A DNA stretch of 64,000 bases from Azospirillum canadense (lineage in GTDB: Bacteria > Pseudomonadota > Alphaproteobacteria > Azospirillales > Azospirillaceae): contig NZ_JAOQNG010000001.1 in assembly GCF_025961225.1 (NCBI RefSeq), positions 967,001 to 1,031,000 of the forward strand. Direction: 5' to 3'. Positions within the stretch are counted from its first letter, which is position 1. The number at the start of each line of letters is the position of its first letter. Both the position numbers and the translations under genes were made by a program. The notes below the pieces were generated by a model, which worked only from the letters and a program-made list of their open reading frames with translations, was not told where the DNA came from and made no database searches. Of the stretch, positions 34,061-45,346 are shown piece by piece.

Positions 34061-35236
34061 TTACGCGGGCTTCTTTTCGGCCATCAGTTCGACGAAGCGG
34101 TCGAACAGGTAGTGGCTGTCCTGCGGGCCGGGCGAGGCCTCCGGGTGGTACTGCACGGAGAAGACCGGCTTGCTCTTCAGCCGGATGCCCTCGTTGCTGC
34201 CGTCGAACAGGCTGACGTGGGTCACCTCGGCGTCGGCGGGCAGGGTCTCCTCCATCACCACGAAGCCGTGGTTCTGGCTGGTGATCTCCACGCGGCCGCT
34301 GGCCAGGTCCTTGACCGGGTGATTCGCGCCGCGGTGGCCCAGCGCCATCTTCTTCGTCTTGGCGCCCAGCGCCAGCGACAGCATCTGGTGGCCGAGGCAG
34401 ATGCCGAACATCGGCAGGCCGGTGTCCAGCAGGCCCTTGATCGTCGGCACGGCGTATTCGCCCGTGGCGGCGGGGTCGCCGGGGCCGTTCGACAGGAAGA
34501 CGCCGTCCGGCTGGTGGCGCATCACCTCCTCCGCCGTGGCGCTGCCCGGAACGACCGTGACCTTGCAGCCGGCGGCGGCGAGGCAGCGCAGGATGTTGCG
34601 CTTGGCGCCGTAGTCGATCGCCACGACGTGGAAGCGCGGGTTCTCCTGCTTGCCATAGCCCTGGCCCATCGTCCAGGCGGCCTCGTCCCAGTCGTAGGTC
34701 TGGCGGCAGGAGACGTCCTTGGCGAGGTCCATGCCCTCCAGCCCCGGCCAGCCCTTGGCCTTGGCGACCAGCGCGTCCAGGTCGAACACGCCGTCCGGCG
34801 CGTGGGCGACGACGCCGTTGGGGGCGCCCAGGTCACGGATGCGGCGGGTCAGGCGGCGGGTGTCGACGCCGGCCAGCCCGATCAGGCCGTAGCTCTTCAG
34901 CCAGTCGTCCAAGTGGCGGGTGGCGCGCCAGTTCGACGGGTCGGTGATGTCGGCGCGCAGGATCAGGCCGCGGGCCGCCGGGGTCACCGTCTCGATGTCC
35001 TCCGGGTTGGCGCCGACGTTGCCGACGTGCGGGAAGGTAAAGGTGATGATCTGCCCGGCGTAGCTGGGGTCCGTCAGGATTTCCTGATAGCCGGTCATGG
35101 AGGTGTTGAAACACACCTCGCCCACCGAATCTCCCACCGCACCGATGCCTCGGCCCTTGAAGACGGTGCCGTCGGCCAGAACCAGGACACCGGTGTAAGC
35201 GCCGGCATCGCCCGCCGGGAGAGTCGATTGAGCCAT
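34061..35236 (-). CDS. carA: Carbamoyl-phosphate synthase, small (glutaminase) subunit
   Basis: The 391-aa cytosolic protein supplies ammonia from glutamine for carbamoyl phosphate, the precursor of pyrimidines and arginine. The N-terminal CarA domain (GVLVLADGTVFKGRGIGA) is followed by a class I amidotransferase domain with the nucleophile Cys in GICLGHQM, the Gly-rich SNGPGDP, and His/Glu near QYHPEASPGPQ. carB is not adjacent. It is divergent from the YqeY-like gene, with a 407-bp region between them. Confidence 0.97.
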   Translation of the reverse strand: MAQSTLPAGDAGAYTGVLVLADGTVFKGRGIGAVGDSVGEVCFNTSMTGYQEILTDPSYAGQIITFTFPHVGNVGANPEDIETVTPAARGLILRADITDPSNWRATRHLDDWLKSYGLIGLAGVDTRRLTRRIRDLGAPNGVVAHAPDGVFDLDALVAKAKGWPGLEGMDLAKDVSCRQTYDWDEAAWTMGQGYGKQENPRFHVVAIDYGAKRNILRCLAAAGCKVTVVPGSATAEEVMRHQPDGVFLSNGPGDPAATGEYAVPTIKGLLDTGLPMFGICLGHQMLSLALGAKTKKMALGHRGANHPVKDLASGRVEITSQNHGFVVMEETLPADAEVTHVSLFDGSNEGIRLKSKPVFSVQYHPEASPGPQDSHYLFDRFVELMAEKKPA

Positions 35237-35643
35237 CCTTCAGACCTTATCAAGAGCCGCCGCGGGCCACACACATCCAAGTTACGGAACGGCGACGGCG
35301 CTTTCGTCCCGCGGGCGCACGCGTCACCGTTCGCTCCGGGTTCGGCCGCACCCCCTTGCGGGCGGTCGGCTGGAGCCTGGATCGATTAGTCGGGTCGGGT
35401 GGGCCGGTCAACCGTATATGACGATTGGGCTTGCGATTTCCAGCGGTCCGTTTGCATGGGGCGCCTGCGTGGGCGGTGGGAGGCTCCCACCGGGCTCCCG
35501 CCAGGCTCCGGCTGGAGCGCCGCGGAATAGCCATGGCAATTCACTGGGAAATCGGGGAACATCCCAGGTTCGCGCCGCCCGGAGTCACACCGGACGCCCG
35601 TGTCGGCGCAGGACCGTTGCGATCGAGATGTGAGGATACAGGT
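35237..35643. other. Intergenic region between carA and the YqeY-like gene
   Basis: This 407-bp divergent region should hold both promoters, but none can be named with confidence. A compact hairpin, GGTGGGA-GGC-TCCCACC, lies at 35475-35491. Several frames stay open by chance, none with a recognisable product. Confidence 0.4.
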
Positions 35644-36105
35644 ATGCTGCGCACGCGGCTGAACGAGGCCCTGAAGGAAGCCATGCGCGCCAAGAACCAG
35701 CGCGCGGTGTCCACCGTCCGCCTGATTCTGGCGGCGCTGAAGGACCGCGACATCGCGGCGCGCTCGCGCGGCGTCATGGACGGCATCGACGAGGCCGAGA
35801 TGCTGTCGATGATGCAGTCTATGATCAAGCAGCGCGGCGAATCGATCAAGATGTACGAGCAGGGCGGACGCCCGGAGCTGGCCGAGCAGGAGCGCGAGGA
35901 GATCGCGGTCATCGAGGGCTTCCTGCCCAAGCAGATGTCGGACGAGGAGACGACCGCCGCCATCCGGACCGTCATCGGCGAGGTCGGCGCCGCCAGCATC
36001 AAGGACATGGGCAAAGTGATGGCGGAGCTGAAGGCCCGCCACGCCGGCCAGATGGACTTCGCCAAGGCCGGCCCGGTCGTCAAGCAGCAGCTGTCGGGCG
36101 GCTGA
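35644..36105 (+). CDS. YqeY/GatB-tail domain protein
   Basis: The 153-aa protein matches YqeY: LRTRLNEALKEAMRAKN at the N-terminus, RGESIKMYEQGGRPELAEQE in the middle and FLPKQMSDEE followed by DMGKVMAELKARHAGQMDF. The domain resembles the tRNA-binding tail of GatB and is thought to bind tRNA-like RNA; the role of the stand-alone protein is unclear. It sits between carA and dnaG, a common alphaproteobacterial order, and may be co-transcribed with dnaG 157 bp downstream. Confidence 0.93.
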   Translation: MLRTRLNEALKEAMRAKNQRAVSTVRLILAALKDRDIAARSRGVMDGIDEAEMLSMMQSMIKQRGESIKMYEQGGRPELAEQEREEIAVIEGFLPKQMSDEETTAAIRTVIGEVGAASIKDMGKVMAELKARHAGQMDFAKAGPVVKQQLSGG

Positions 36106-36262
36106 GGTCCGGCGCCTCGTCCCACCAGCTGCCGATGTTACGGCGGTGTTAGGCCAATCACGGGCGGAGCCGTTGGGGGGACCGGCGGCGTTCCGATACC
36201 GGGCTCCGCCACCCCGATGCTTCCTGTCCGTCATTCCCGTCCGTCACCGGTAACGCCCCACC

Positions 36263-38194
36263 ATGGCCTTCCCGCCACAATTCCTGGAAGAGCTGCGCAC
36301 CCGTCTGGCCCTGTCCGACGTGGTGGGCAAGCGCATGCGCCTGATCCGCGCGGGGCGCGAGTACAAGGCGCCGTGCCCCTTCCATCACGAGAAGACGCCC
36401 TCCTTCTACGTGAACGACCAGAAGGGCTTTTTCCATTGCTTCGGCTGTGGGGCCCACGGCGACATCATCGGTTTCGTGATGCGCCACGACAACCTGGCCT
36501 TCCCGGAAGCGGTGGAGGCGCTGGCCGGCGAGGCCGGCATGCCCGTCCCCCGCCCCACCGAGGAGGACAAGCAGAAGTACGAGCGGCGCAAGACGCTCCA
36601 CGATCTGGTCGAGCAAGCCGCCCGCTGGTTCGAGCAGCAGCTCTACGGCCCCGCCGGACGGGCCGGGCTGGAGTATTTCCAGCGCCGCGGCCTGGACACC
36701 GACATCATGGCGCGCTTCCGCCTGGGCTTCGCGCCCGGCGATTCCGGGGCGTTGCGCCAGCACCTGCTGAAGCTGAACTATGGCGAGGAGGACATGATCA
36801 CCGTCGGGCTGCTGCGGCGGCCGGACGACGGGCGGACCCCGTACAGCTTCTTCCGAAACCGCGTCATCTTCCCGGTGACCGACCGGCGCGGGCAGGTGGT
36901 CGCCTTCGGCGGCCGCATCCTGGAAGGCGACGGCCCGAAATACGTCAACACCTCCGACACGCCGCTCTTCCACAAGGGCACGCTGCTCTACGGCCTATCG
37001 CGGGCGCGGCAGGCGGCGGCGGACGGCAAGCCGGTGATCGTCGCCGAAGGCTACATGGACGTCATCGCACTCGTCCGCGCCGGCTTCGAGGGGGCGGTGG
37101 CCCCGCTCGGCACCGCCCTGACCGAGACGCAGGTGCAGGAACTGTGGAAGCTGATCCCCGACGCGGAGAAGGTGCCCTTCCTCTGCTTTGACGGCGACAA
37201 CGCCGGCCGGCGCGCGGCGTGGCGCGCGGTGGAGCGCATTTTGCCGCACCTCGCCCCCGGCCAGTCCGCCCGCGTCGCTTTCCTGCCGGAGGGCGAGGAC
37301 CCCGACAGCCTGCTGCGCCTGCACGGCCCCCGCGCCATGCAGGAGGTGCTGGGCGAGGCGATCGCGCTGTCCGAGGCGGTCTGGCGGATGGAGACGGAAG
37401 GCAAGCCCACCGACACGCCGGAATCAAAGGCGGCGGTGAAGGCGGCGCTGGAGGCGCGCGTTTCCACCATCGCCGACCGCGACGTCCAGGTCTTCTACCG
37501 CACGGAAATGCGCCGCCGCGTGGACGAGGCCTTCGCGCCGCCGCCGCGCCAACGATCAGGCGGCGGCAACTGGGGAGGCCCCTGGGTGCCGGGCCAGCGC
37601 CCCGGCCAACCGCTGCGCCGCCATGTGCCGGGAATGCCGGGCCTGCGCACGGCCCCGCCGCCCGGCCACCGCCGCCGCAACCCCGGAAATCTGGCCGCTG
37701 CGCGGGAACGCGTGCTTTTGGCCGTGATCATCAACCACCCTGACCTGTTTGATGAGTTGGGAGAGTCCCTCGGGATGCTCCCGTTCGCCGACCCGGCGCT
37801 CGATGAACTGCGACGCGCGGTCATAGAAGCGTTGGCCGGCCAAACCGGAAACGACTCGGCTGGAAACGACTCGGGACTTGACGCCGCATCGCTTTGTCGC
37901 CACTTGTCATCCGCCGGCTTTGATACCATTGTCGGCGCTCTGCTAAGCGAGTCGACCTATGTCCATGGCGGATTCGCGCGGCCGGAGGCTTCGGCCCTGG
38001 AGGCGAAGAAGAAATGGTGGCCGACCTGGAGGCATCTGCATCACAGGCAGGTCATGGTCGATTTGACGGAGGCAAAGGCGGCGTTGGCTCGTGACAACAG
38101 CGAAGCGAATTTCGCGCGGGTCGTGGCCCTTCAACAGGAGGTCATCAGGTCCGGAATGGGAATGACGGATGACGAGGATCTCGAGGATGCCTAG
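36263..38194 (+). CDS. dnaG: DNA primase
   Basis: The 643-aa primase makes RNA primers for DNA replication. A CHC2 zinc finger at the N-terminus uses Cys38, His41, Cys59 and Cys62 (CPFHH and HCFGCG). The TOPRIM core follows (VIVAEGYMDVIAL, CFDGDNAGRRAA). The C-terminal helicase-binding domain ends with HHRQVMVDLTEAKAA. A 15-bp direct repeat at 37847-37876 inserts a GNDSA/GNDSG pair in its linker. rpoD follows 171 bp downstream, as in the macromolecular-synthesis operon. Confidence 0.98.
   Translation: MAFPPQFLEELRTRLALSDVVGKRMRLIRAGREYKAPCPFHHEKTPSFYVNDQKGFFHCFGCGAHGDIIGFVMRHDNLAFPEAVEALAGEAGMPVPRPTEEDKQKYERRKTLHDLVEQAARWFEQQLYGPAGRAGLEYFQRRGLDTDIMARFRLGFAPGDSGALRQHLLKLNYGEEDMITVGLLRRPDDGRTPYSFFRNRVIFPVTDRRGQVVAFGGRILEGDGPKYVNTSDTPLFHKGTLLYGLSRARQAAADGKPVIVAEGYMDVIALVRAGFEGAVAPLGTALTETQVQELWKLIPDAEKVPFLCFDGDNAGRRAAWRAVERILPHLAPGQSARVAFLPEGEDPDSLLRLHGPRAMQEVLGEAIALSEAVWRMETEGKPTDTPESKAAVKAALEARVSTIADRDVQVFYRTEMRRRVDEAFAPPPRQRSGGGNWGGPWVPGQRPGQPLRRHVPGMPGLRTAPPPGHRRRNPGNLAAARERVLLAVIINHPDLFDELGESLGMLPFADPALDELRRAVIEALAGQTGNDSAGNDSGLDAASLCRHLSSAGFDTIVGALLSESTYVHGGFARPEASALEAKKKWWPTWRHLHHRQVMVDLTEAKAALARDNSEANFARVVALQQEVIRSGMGMTDDEDLEDA
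37847..37876 (+). repeat. 15-bp direct repeat inside dnaG
   Basis: ggaaacgactcggct and ggaaacgactcggga are adjacent copies differing only in the last two bases. They add five residues to the flexible linker of primase without changing frame, and look like a recent slippage duplication. Confidence 0.7.
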
Positions 38195-38365
38195 CTGCCA
38201 CGGCGGCTGGGCGGTGGAAGGCAGGGCCAAGGTGGACCCGATCGGGCCGTACACGGTTCCGGGCGGTACACAACCGAGTTAAGCAGGTGCGGATCGTCGG
38301 CGGGGGGCCGCCGCGGTGCGCGCTTTGGTATTTTCTTATTGGGGTAATGCGGGGGCATCGATCGC

Positions 38366-40333
<1,968 letters not shown>

Positions 40334-40373
40334 TCGGGACACCTGATCCGGGCTCGGGAATACGCTGGAATGG

Positions 40374-40401
40374 AAAACGGGGCCTTAATGGCCCCGTTTT
40401 T
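40374..40401 (+). terminator. Intrinsic terminator after rpoD
   Basis: An 11-bp stem AAAACGGGGCC / GGCCCCGTTTT with a 5-nt loop (TTAAT) ends in five T. It lies 41 nt after the rpoD stop and upstream of the CAU tRNA, which therefore needs its own promoter. Confidence 0.93.
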
Positions 40402-40480
40402 CGTTTCGGCACGCCTCGGTTGCCAAACGGGGTTGCAAGTTGCCCCTGATCTGGCGCACATTCGGCGTCCCTCGCGGGAT

Positions 40481-40556
40481 GGGCCTGTAGTTCAGCGGTT
40501 AGAACGCGCCGCTCATAACGGTGTTGTCGTCGGTTCGAATCCGGCCAGGCCCACCA
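40481..40556 (+). tRNA. tRNA with CAU anticodon (Met or lysidine-type Ile2)
   Basis: This is a complete 76-nt cloverleaf. Acceptor GGGCCTG pairs with CAGGCCC, the D arm is GTTC...GAAC, the anticodon stem CGCCG/CGGTG holds loop CTCATAA (anticodon CAT), the T loop is TTCGAAT and the CCA is encoded. It lacks the C1-A72 mismatch of initiator tRNA, so it is elongator Met or an Ile2 whose C34 becomes lysidine. Deciding between them needs comparison with all CAU tRNAs of the genome. Confidence 0.93.
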
Positions 40557-40578
40557 CTTCTTCCAACGGCGCTCTCCT

Positions 40579-41199
40579 TCACAGATCGAAGCGCTGTTCG
40601 ATGGCGAAACGGATCAGTTCCCGGGTGTTCTTCAGGGTGAGCTTGTCCTTCATCTGCGTGCAGGTGTTCGCCACCGTCTTGTAGCTGATCCCCAGCCGCT
40701 CGGCGATGTCCCCCAGGATCAGGCCCTGCCCGAGCAGGCGCAGCACGTCCAGTTCCCGCGGCGTCAGGTCCTGGCGCCGGCCCGGCCCATGGTTCAGCAC
40801 CGCCAGCTCGCGCGCCATGGCGTGGCTGAGGTAGGTCCCGCCGGCGAGCATCACCTCGACCGCCACGATCAGCTCCTCGGGCGCGTCGTTCTTGGTCAGG
40901 TAGCCTTTTGCCCCGGTCTGGAGCGCCCGCGACACGAGGATCAGGTCGTCGTGCATGCTGAAGATCATCACCCGGCAGCGGGGGTCCTTCTCCAGGAGTT
41001 TGCGCAGAACCTCCAGCCCCCCGATCCCCGGCAGACCGAGGTCGAGAACCACCACATCCGGCTGCCGCTCGTCGCAGAGGGCGAACGCCTCCTCGGCGGT
41101 GGTGGCGTCCAGCACCTCGTACTCCCCGCCCTTGCTCAACAGGCGCCGGCAGCCGGCGATGACGATCCGGTGGTCGTCGACGATGAGAACCGTCTTCAT
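40579..41199 (-). CDS. NarL/FixJ-type response regulator
   Basis: The 206-aa protein has an N-terminal receiver (VLIVDDHR, phosphoacceptor Asp in VVVLDLGLPG, Lys in YLTKNDA). The C-terminal LuxR helix-turn-helix reads DLTPRELDVLRLLGQGLILGDIAERL, with a recognition helix in SYKTVANTCTQMKDKL. ATG at 41199 overlaps the stop of the upstream kinase gene (ATGA), so the two are one two-component system. The target may be the divergent TonB-receptor operon. Confidence 0.93.
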   Translation of the reverse strand: MKTVLIVDDHRIVIAGCRRLLSKGGEYEVLDATTAEEAFALCDERQPDVVVLDLGLPGIGGLEVLRKLLEKDPRCRVMIFSMHDDLILVSRALQTGAKGYLTKNDAPEELIVAVEVMLAGGTYLSHAMARELAVLNHGPGRRQDLTPRELDVLRLLGQGLILGDIAERLGISYKTVANTCTQMKDKLTLKNTRELIRFAIEQRFDL

Positions 41200-42653
41200 G
41201 GCTCCTGTCCCTCCCGGCAAACGGTTTCGGGTGGCGGGGCGGTGGGCGCGCCGGTGGGGCCGGTGGGGATGATGGCGCGGACCATCGTGCCGCCGTGCTC
41301 AGACGGGCGGACGGTCAGGCTGCCGGCCAGGGCGTGCACGCGCTCCGTCATCCCCGGTATCCCGAAGCCCCCCGTGGCGGATGGGCCGGCACCTCCCTGG
41401 TCGCCACCTTGCCCGCGGCCTTGCCCATCATCGCACACCGACACCACGACGCGCTCCGCCTCGGCCGTGGCCCGACGCTCCACCGACACCGCGATGTCCG
41501 TCGGCCCGGCGTGCCGCACGGCGTTCATGATGGCTTCCTGGATCACCCGGTAGACGGTCAGGCGGACCGGGTCGCTGAGGCTGTCGATGGGACCTTCCAG
41601 ATCGAGGCGCCACTGGATGTCCGGCTTCTGGCGGCGCCAGCGGTCCACCTCGTCGCGCAGGACGTCGCTCAGCGGAAGGTGATCCAGCACCGCCGGGCGG
41701 AGGCGGCCGAGCACGCGCCGGCTCAGCTGGTGGATGCTCTCAATGGCGTCCATCACCGCCTCGCCGCGCTCGTCGATCTGCTCTGGTCGTGCCGCCGCCG
41801 GGTTTCGCGCCAGCTTGTGGAGTTCGCGCGCGTCGATCTTCAAGGCGAACAGGGACGGCCCCAGCTCGTCGTGGATGTCGCGGGCGAGGTCGCGCCGCTC
41901 CCGGTCCTCGACCTCCACGAGCTGGACGGCGAGGCGGCGGTTGTCGGACTGGCTCCGCGCCAGGCTGTCGCCCAGCGCGCGGATTCCCGCGGCGATCGGG
42001 GCCAGCTCCGGCACGCCAACCTGATCGAGCCGGACGCCGAAGTCGCCATGTTCCATGCGGGCCAGCTCGCGTTGAAACTGGCGCAGCGGGGCGAGCGCCC
42101 GGCCCACCGCGACGGCCAGAAGCAGGAGGAGCCCCGCCGACAGCAGGAGACTGAAGCTCCCCAGGCTGCACGCCGTCTCCCAGACCTCGGCCACCTCGTC
42201 CCAGGGCTCGGCGACCACGGCGTAGGCCGCGGGCCCGTCATCGTCGGATCCATCGCCGTCAGACGGGGGCAGGTCGATGCGGCGCACCTGCGGCTGCGCG
42301 CCCACCAGGGTGGCGAACCAGCCCGGGACGTCGTCGCGGGCCTCGGAAGCGCCGGTTTCACCGATCACCGCGCCGGAACGGTCGAGCAGGCGAATTTGGA
42401 CGTGGCGCAGCTTGCGGGCGGGAACCAGGAGGGCCGACAGGGCGGCGATGTGCTCCGCCGCCGGGCGGTTGCGCAGGGTCGGCGCGACGGCGATGCCGGA
42501 GTGGCCGATCAGCACGCCGGCGAGGTCGAGGACCGACTCCATTTCCGCCCCAACGCGCTCGCGCGCGTCGGCGATGATGACGGTCCCGCCGATTCCGACG
42601 AAGAGCAGCAGGAACAGCGCGAACAGGGCGATGAGTCGCTGCTTCAGGGACAT
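41196..42653 (-). CDS. NarX/UhpB-type sensor histidine kinase
   Basis: The 485-aa membrane kinase has TM1 (about 5-27), a periplasmic sensor region, TM2 (about 165-190) and a HAMP linker. HisKA_3 follows with phosphoacceptor His in RRDLARDIHDELGPSL, then a HATPase end with VIQEAIMNAVRHAGPTDI and GGFGIPGMTERV. This family pairs with NarL-type regulators, which fits the coupled gene at 40579. ATG at 42653 starts the first membrane segment. It is divergent from the TonB receptor, 233 bp away, so an extracellular or periplasmic signal tied to that uptake system is inferred. Confidence 0.9.
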   Translation of the reverse strand: MSLKQRLIALFALFLLLFVGIGGTVIIADARERVGAEMESVLDLAGVLIGHSGIAVAPTLRNRPAAEHIAALSALLVPARKLRHVQIRLLDRSGAVIGETGASEARDDVPGWFATLVGAQPQVRRIDLPPSDGDGSDDDGPAAYAVVAEPWDEVAEVWETACSLGSFSLLLSAGLLLLLAVAVGRALAPLRQFQRELARMEHGDFGVRLDQVGVPELAPIAAGIRALGDSLARSQSDNRRLAVQLVEVEDRERRDLARDIHDELGPSLFALKIDARELHKLARNPAAARPEQIDERGEAVMDAIESIHQLSRRVLGRLRPAVLDHLPLSDVLRDEVDRWRRQKPDIQWRLDLEGPIDSLSDPVRLTVYRVIQEAIMNAVRHAGPTDIAVSVERRATAEAERVVVSVCDDGQGRGQGGDQGGAGPSATGGFGIPGMTERVHALAGSLTVRPSEHGGTMVRAIIPTGPTGAPTAPPPETVCREGQEP

Positions 42654-42886
42654 GGTGCCGGCGTCATGGATTCCTCCCGCGGCGGCCATGATACGGCGCG
42701 GACGATCGCCCAGCCATTGTCCTTTCGAACCGTGCGCCGGAAACAAGCAGGTATTGCCGAATTTTCCCGGGTCGAACCGGGAATAACCGGGCGCTGCACG
42801 GGCAATCTTTCGTCCCTCCATTGTGCCATTGGCCGATGGAGACTTCCGTCGCTCAAATAAAGAAAACATGGGATTGCGGAGGAAAC

Positions 42887-45283
42887 ATGCGACGCCGTGC
42901 GTTGGGAGCCTGGGTGATCGGCTCCTGCTCGATGGGGATTGGTTTGGCGTTTGCGGCGGAGCCCGTGACGCCCGCACCGGCAACTCCCGCGCCGGTGGCC
43001 CTGGCTCCGGTGAACGTCACGACCACGCCGCTGGTTGGACCGGGCATCGAGGCCGACAAGGTGCCGGCCAATCTGACGGGCGTGACCAAGGAGGACCTGT
43101 CGGAGCGCGGCGCGCCCGACCTGACCGGCACGCTGGAACGCCGGGTGCCGAGCGTGAACCTGAACGCGGCGCAGAACAACCCCTTCCAGCCGGACCTGCA
43201 GTTCCGCGGCTTCACCGCCTCCCCCCTGGTGGGGAACGCGCAGGGGCTGGCGGCCTACCAGAACGGCGTGCGCGTCAACGAGGTGTTCGGCGACACCGTC
43301 AACCTCGACCTGATCCCGGACATCGCCATCAATGACATGGACGTGGTGTCGAACACCCCGGCCTTCGGGCTCAACGCGCTGGGCGGCGCGCTGAGCATCC
43401 GGATGAAGGACGGCTTCACCAGCCAGGGCGGGCAGCTGGTCTTCCAGGGCGGCTCCTTCGGCCGCGTCCAGGGCGCCTTCGAATACGGGCGGCAGATCGG
43501 CAACGTCGCCGGCTACGTCGCCGGGCAACTGCTGCACGAGGACGGCTGGCGCGAGCATTCTCCCACCACCCTGCGCCAGTTCTACGGCGACATCGGGGTG
43601 CGCGGCAGCCGCGGGCAGCTGAACGTCAACCTGACCGCCGCCGACAACAGCCTGACCGGCAACGGCCCGGCGCCGATCCAACTGGTGGAGGCGGCGCGCT
43701 CCCACGTCTTCACCTACCCGGACAACACCCGCAACCGGCTGGTCATGCCGACGGTCCGGGCCGACTATCAGGTCAGCGACACGCTGTCGCTCCAGGGCAC
43801 GGCATATCTGCGCCATTACGAGCGCAAGACGCTGAACGGCGACACGGTGGACGCCGAAAGCTGCACGGTCACCGACCGCAACCGCGACGGCATCGACGAC
43901 CGCACCAGGGAGCGGACCGCGCTGCGCACCGGCCAGCTCTGCCTGAACGACACCGGGCCGATCCTCTACGACAGCCAGGGCCGGCCGATCGCCGATTTCC
44001 TGAACGACGCGCGCGGCGGCGTGCTGAACCGGACGAACACCCAGTCCACCTCCGGCGGCGGCACGCTCCAGGGCACGCTGGAGGAGCCGCTGTTCGGCCA
44101 TCGGAACTTCCTGGTGGTGGGGGCCAGCCTGGACTACGGCGTGACGCGCTTCAACGCCAGTTCGGAGCTTGGCACCCTGACCCCCGACCGCACCGTGGAC
44201 CCGGTCGGCCTTATCATCGCCCAGCCGGACGGCGAGATCGCCCCCGTCTCCATCCGCGCCACCAACACCTACATCGGCGCCTACTTGTCGGACACTTTCA
44301 ACGTCACGGACGCGCTGGCCCTGACCGCCGGCGGACGGCTGAACGTGGCGCGCATTTCGACCGAGGACAAGCTGGGCAGCGCGCTCAATGGCACCAACAC
44401 CTACACCCGCTTCAACCCGGCGGCGGGCGTCACCTACCAGTTGGACAAGGGGCTGAGCAGCTATTTCGGTTATTCGGAGAGCAACCGCGTGCCGACGGCC
44501 GCGGAGCTGTCCTGCGCCGATCCGGCGCGGCCCTGCACCCTGACCAACTTCTTCCTGTCCGACCCGCCGCTGAAGCAGGTGGTCGGCCGCACCTGGGAGG
44601 CCGGGCTGCGCGGGACCGATGCGCCGGCCCTGGAGGGGCTCCGCTTCTCCTGGAACGCCGGGCTGTTCCGCACCGACCTCAGCAACGACATCCTGAACGT
44701 GGCCTCGGGCGTGCGCGGGCGCGGCTATTTCCTGAACGCCGGCGACACCCGCCGCCAGGGCATCGAGGCGGGGACCAAGCTGGCCGGCAAGGGCTGGTCG
44801 GTCTATGTCCAGTACGCCTACATCGAGGCGACCTTCGAGAGCGACCTCGTGCTCAACAGCCCGGACAACCCGAACCGCGACCGGGCGACCGGCACCGTGC
44901 GCGCCCATTCCGGCGACTCGCTGCCCGGCGTTCCCGCCCATCGCTTCAAGCTCGGCGGCAGCTACAGCGTGACGGAGTCCTGGACGGTGGGCAGCGCGCT
45001 GACCGCCTATTCCGGCCAGACCTACACCGGCGACCCGTCCGGGTCGGTGGGCAAGGTGGGCGGCTACGCCACGCTCGATCTCAACACCAGCTATCAGGTC
45101 ACCAACAACATCCAGCTCTTCGGGCTGGTGCAGAACGTCACCAACGCGCACTACGCGACCTTCGGCACCTTCGGCGGCGTGCGCGAAATCCCCCTTGCGG
45201 AGGCGCCGGGCGCGACCGACCCGCGCTTCATCAGTGCCGCCCCGCCGCGCGCCGTCTATGGCGGCGTGCGGGTGACCTTCTAA
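42887..45283 (+). CDS. TonB-dependent outer-membrane receptor
   Basis: The 798-aa precursor has a signal peptide (residues 1-24, GIGLAFAAEP), a Pro/Ala/Val spacer, a plug domain (GAPDLTGTLERRVPSVN, DLQFRGFTASPLVG, NALGGALSIRM) and a 22-strand type barrel ending GGVRVTF. No carboxypeptidase-like N-domain is present. The substrate is unknown; siderophore, vitamin or organophosphate are all possible, and the phosphatase gene PhoX nearby favours the last. ATG at 42887 is chosen because GCGGAGGAAAC precedes it; an ATG at 42836 is less likely. A TonB gene follows. Confidence 0.93.
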   Translation: MRRRALGAWVIGSCSMGIGLAFAAEPVTPAPATPAPVALAPVNVTTTPLVGPGIEADKVPANLTGVTKEDLSERGAPDLTGTLERRVPSVNLNAAQNNPFQPDLQFRGFTASPLVGNAQGLAAYQNGVRVNEVFGDTVNLDLIPDIAINDMDVVSNTPAFGLNALGGALSIRMKDGFTSQGGQLVFQGGSFGRVQGAFEYGRQIGNVAGYVAGQLLHEDGWREHSPTTLRQFYGDIGVRGSRGQLNVNLTAADNSLTGNGPAPIQLVEAARSHVFTYPDNTRNRLVMPTVRADYQVSDTLSLQGTAYLRHYERKTLNGDTVDAESCTVTDRNRDGIDDRTRERTALRTGQLCLNDTGPILYDSQGRPIADFLNDARGGVLNRTNTQSTSGGGTLQGTLEEPLFGHRNFLVVGASLDYGVTRFNASSELGTLTPDRTVDPVGLIIAQPDGEIAPVSIRATNTYIGAYLSDTFNVTDALALTAGGRLNVARISTEDKLGSALNGTNTYTRFNPAAGVTYQLDKGLSSYFGYSESNRVPTAAELSCADPARPCTLTNFFLSDPPLKQVVGRTWEAGLRGTDAPALEGLRFSWNAGLFRTDLSNDILNVASGVRGRGYFLNAGDTRRQGIEAGTKLAGKGWSVYVQYAYIEATFESDLVLNSPDNPNRDRATGTVRAHSGDSLPGVPAHRFKLGGSYSVTESWTVGSALTAYSGQTYTGDPSGSVGKVGGYATLDLNTSYQVTNNIQLFGLVQNVTNAHYATFGTFGGVREIPLAEAPGATDPRFISAAPPRAVYGGVRVTF

Positions 45284-45346
45284 GCCGTGGCCGGGGCGGC
45301 GCACCCGGCGTTCGGCCGCGGAGTCACGCGGGCGGAGGAGGCGCGC

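Noticed and set aside
42654..42886. Riboswitch (for example cobalamin type) upstream of the TonB receptor
   Set aside because: No conserved B12-box or long structured leader was recognised in the 233-bp region.
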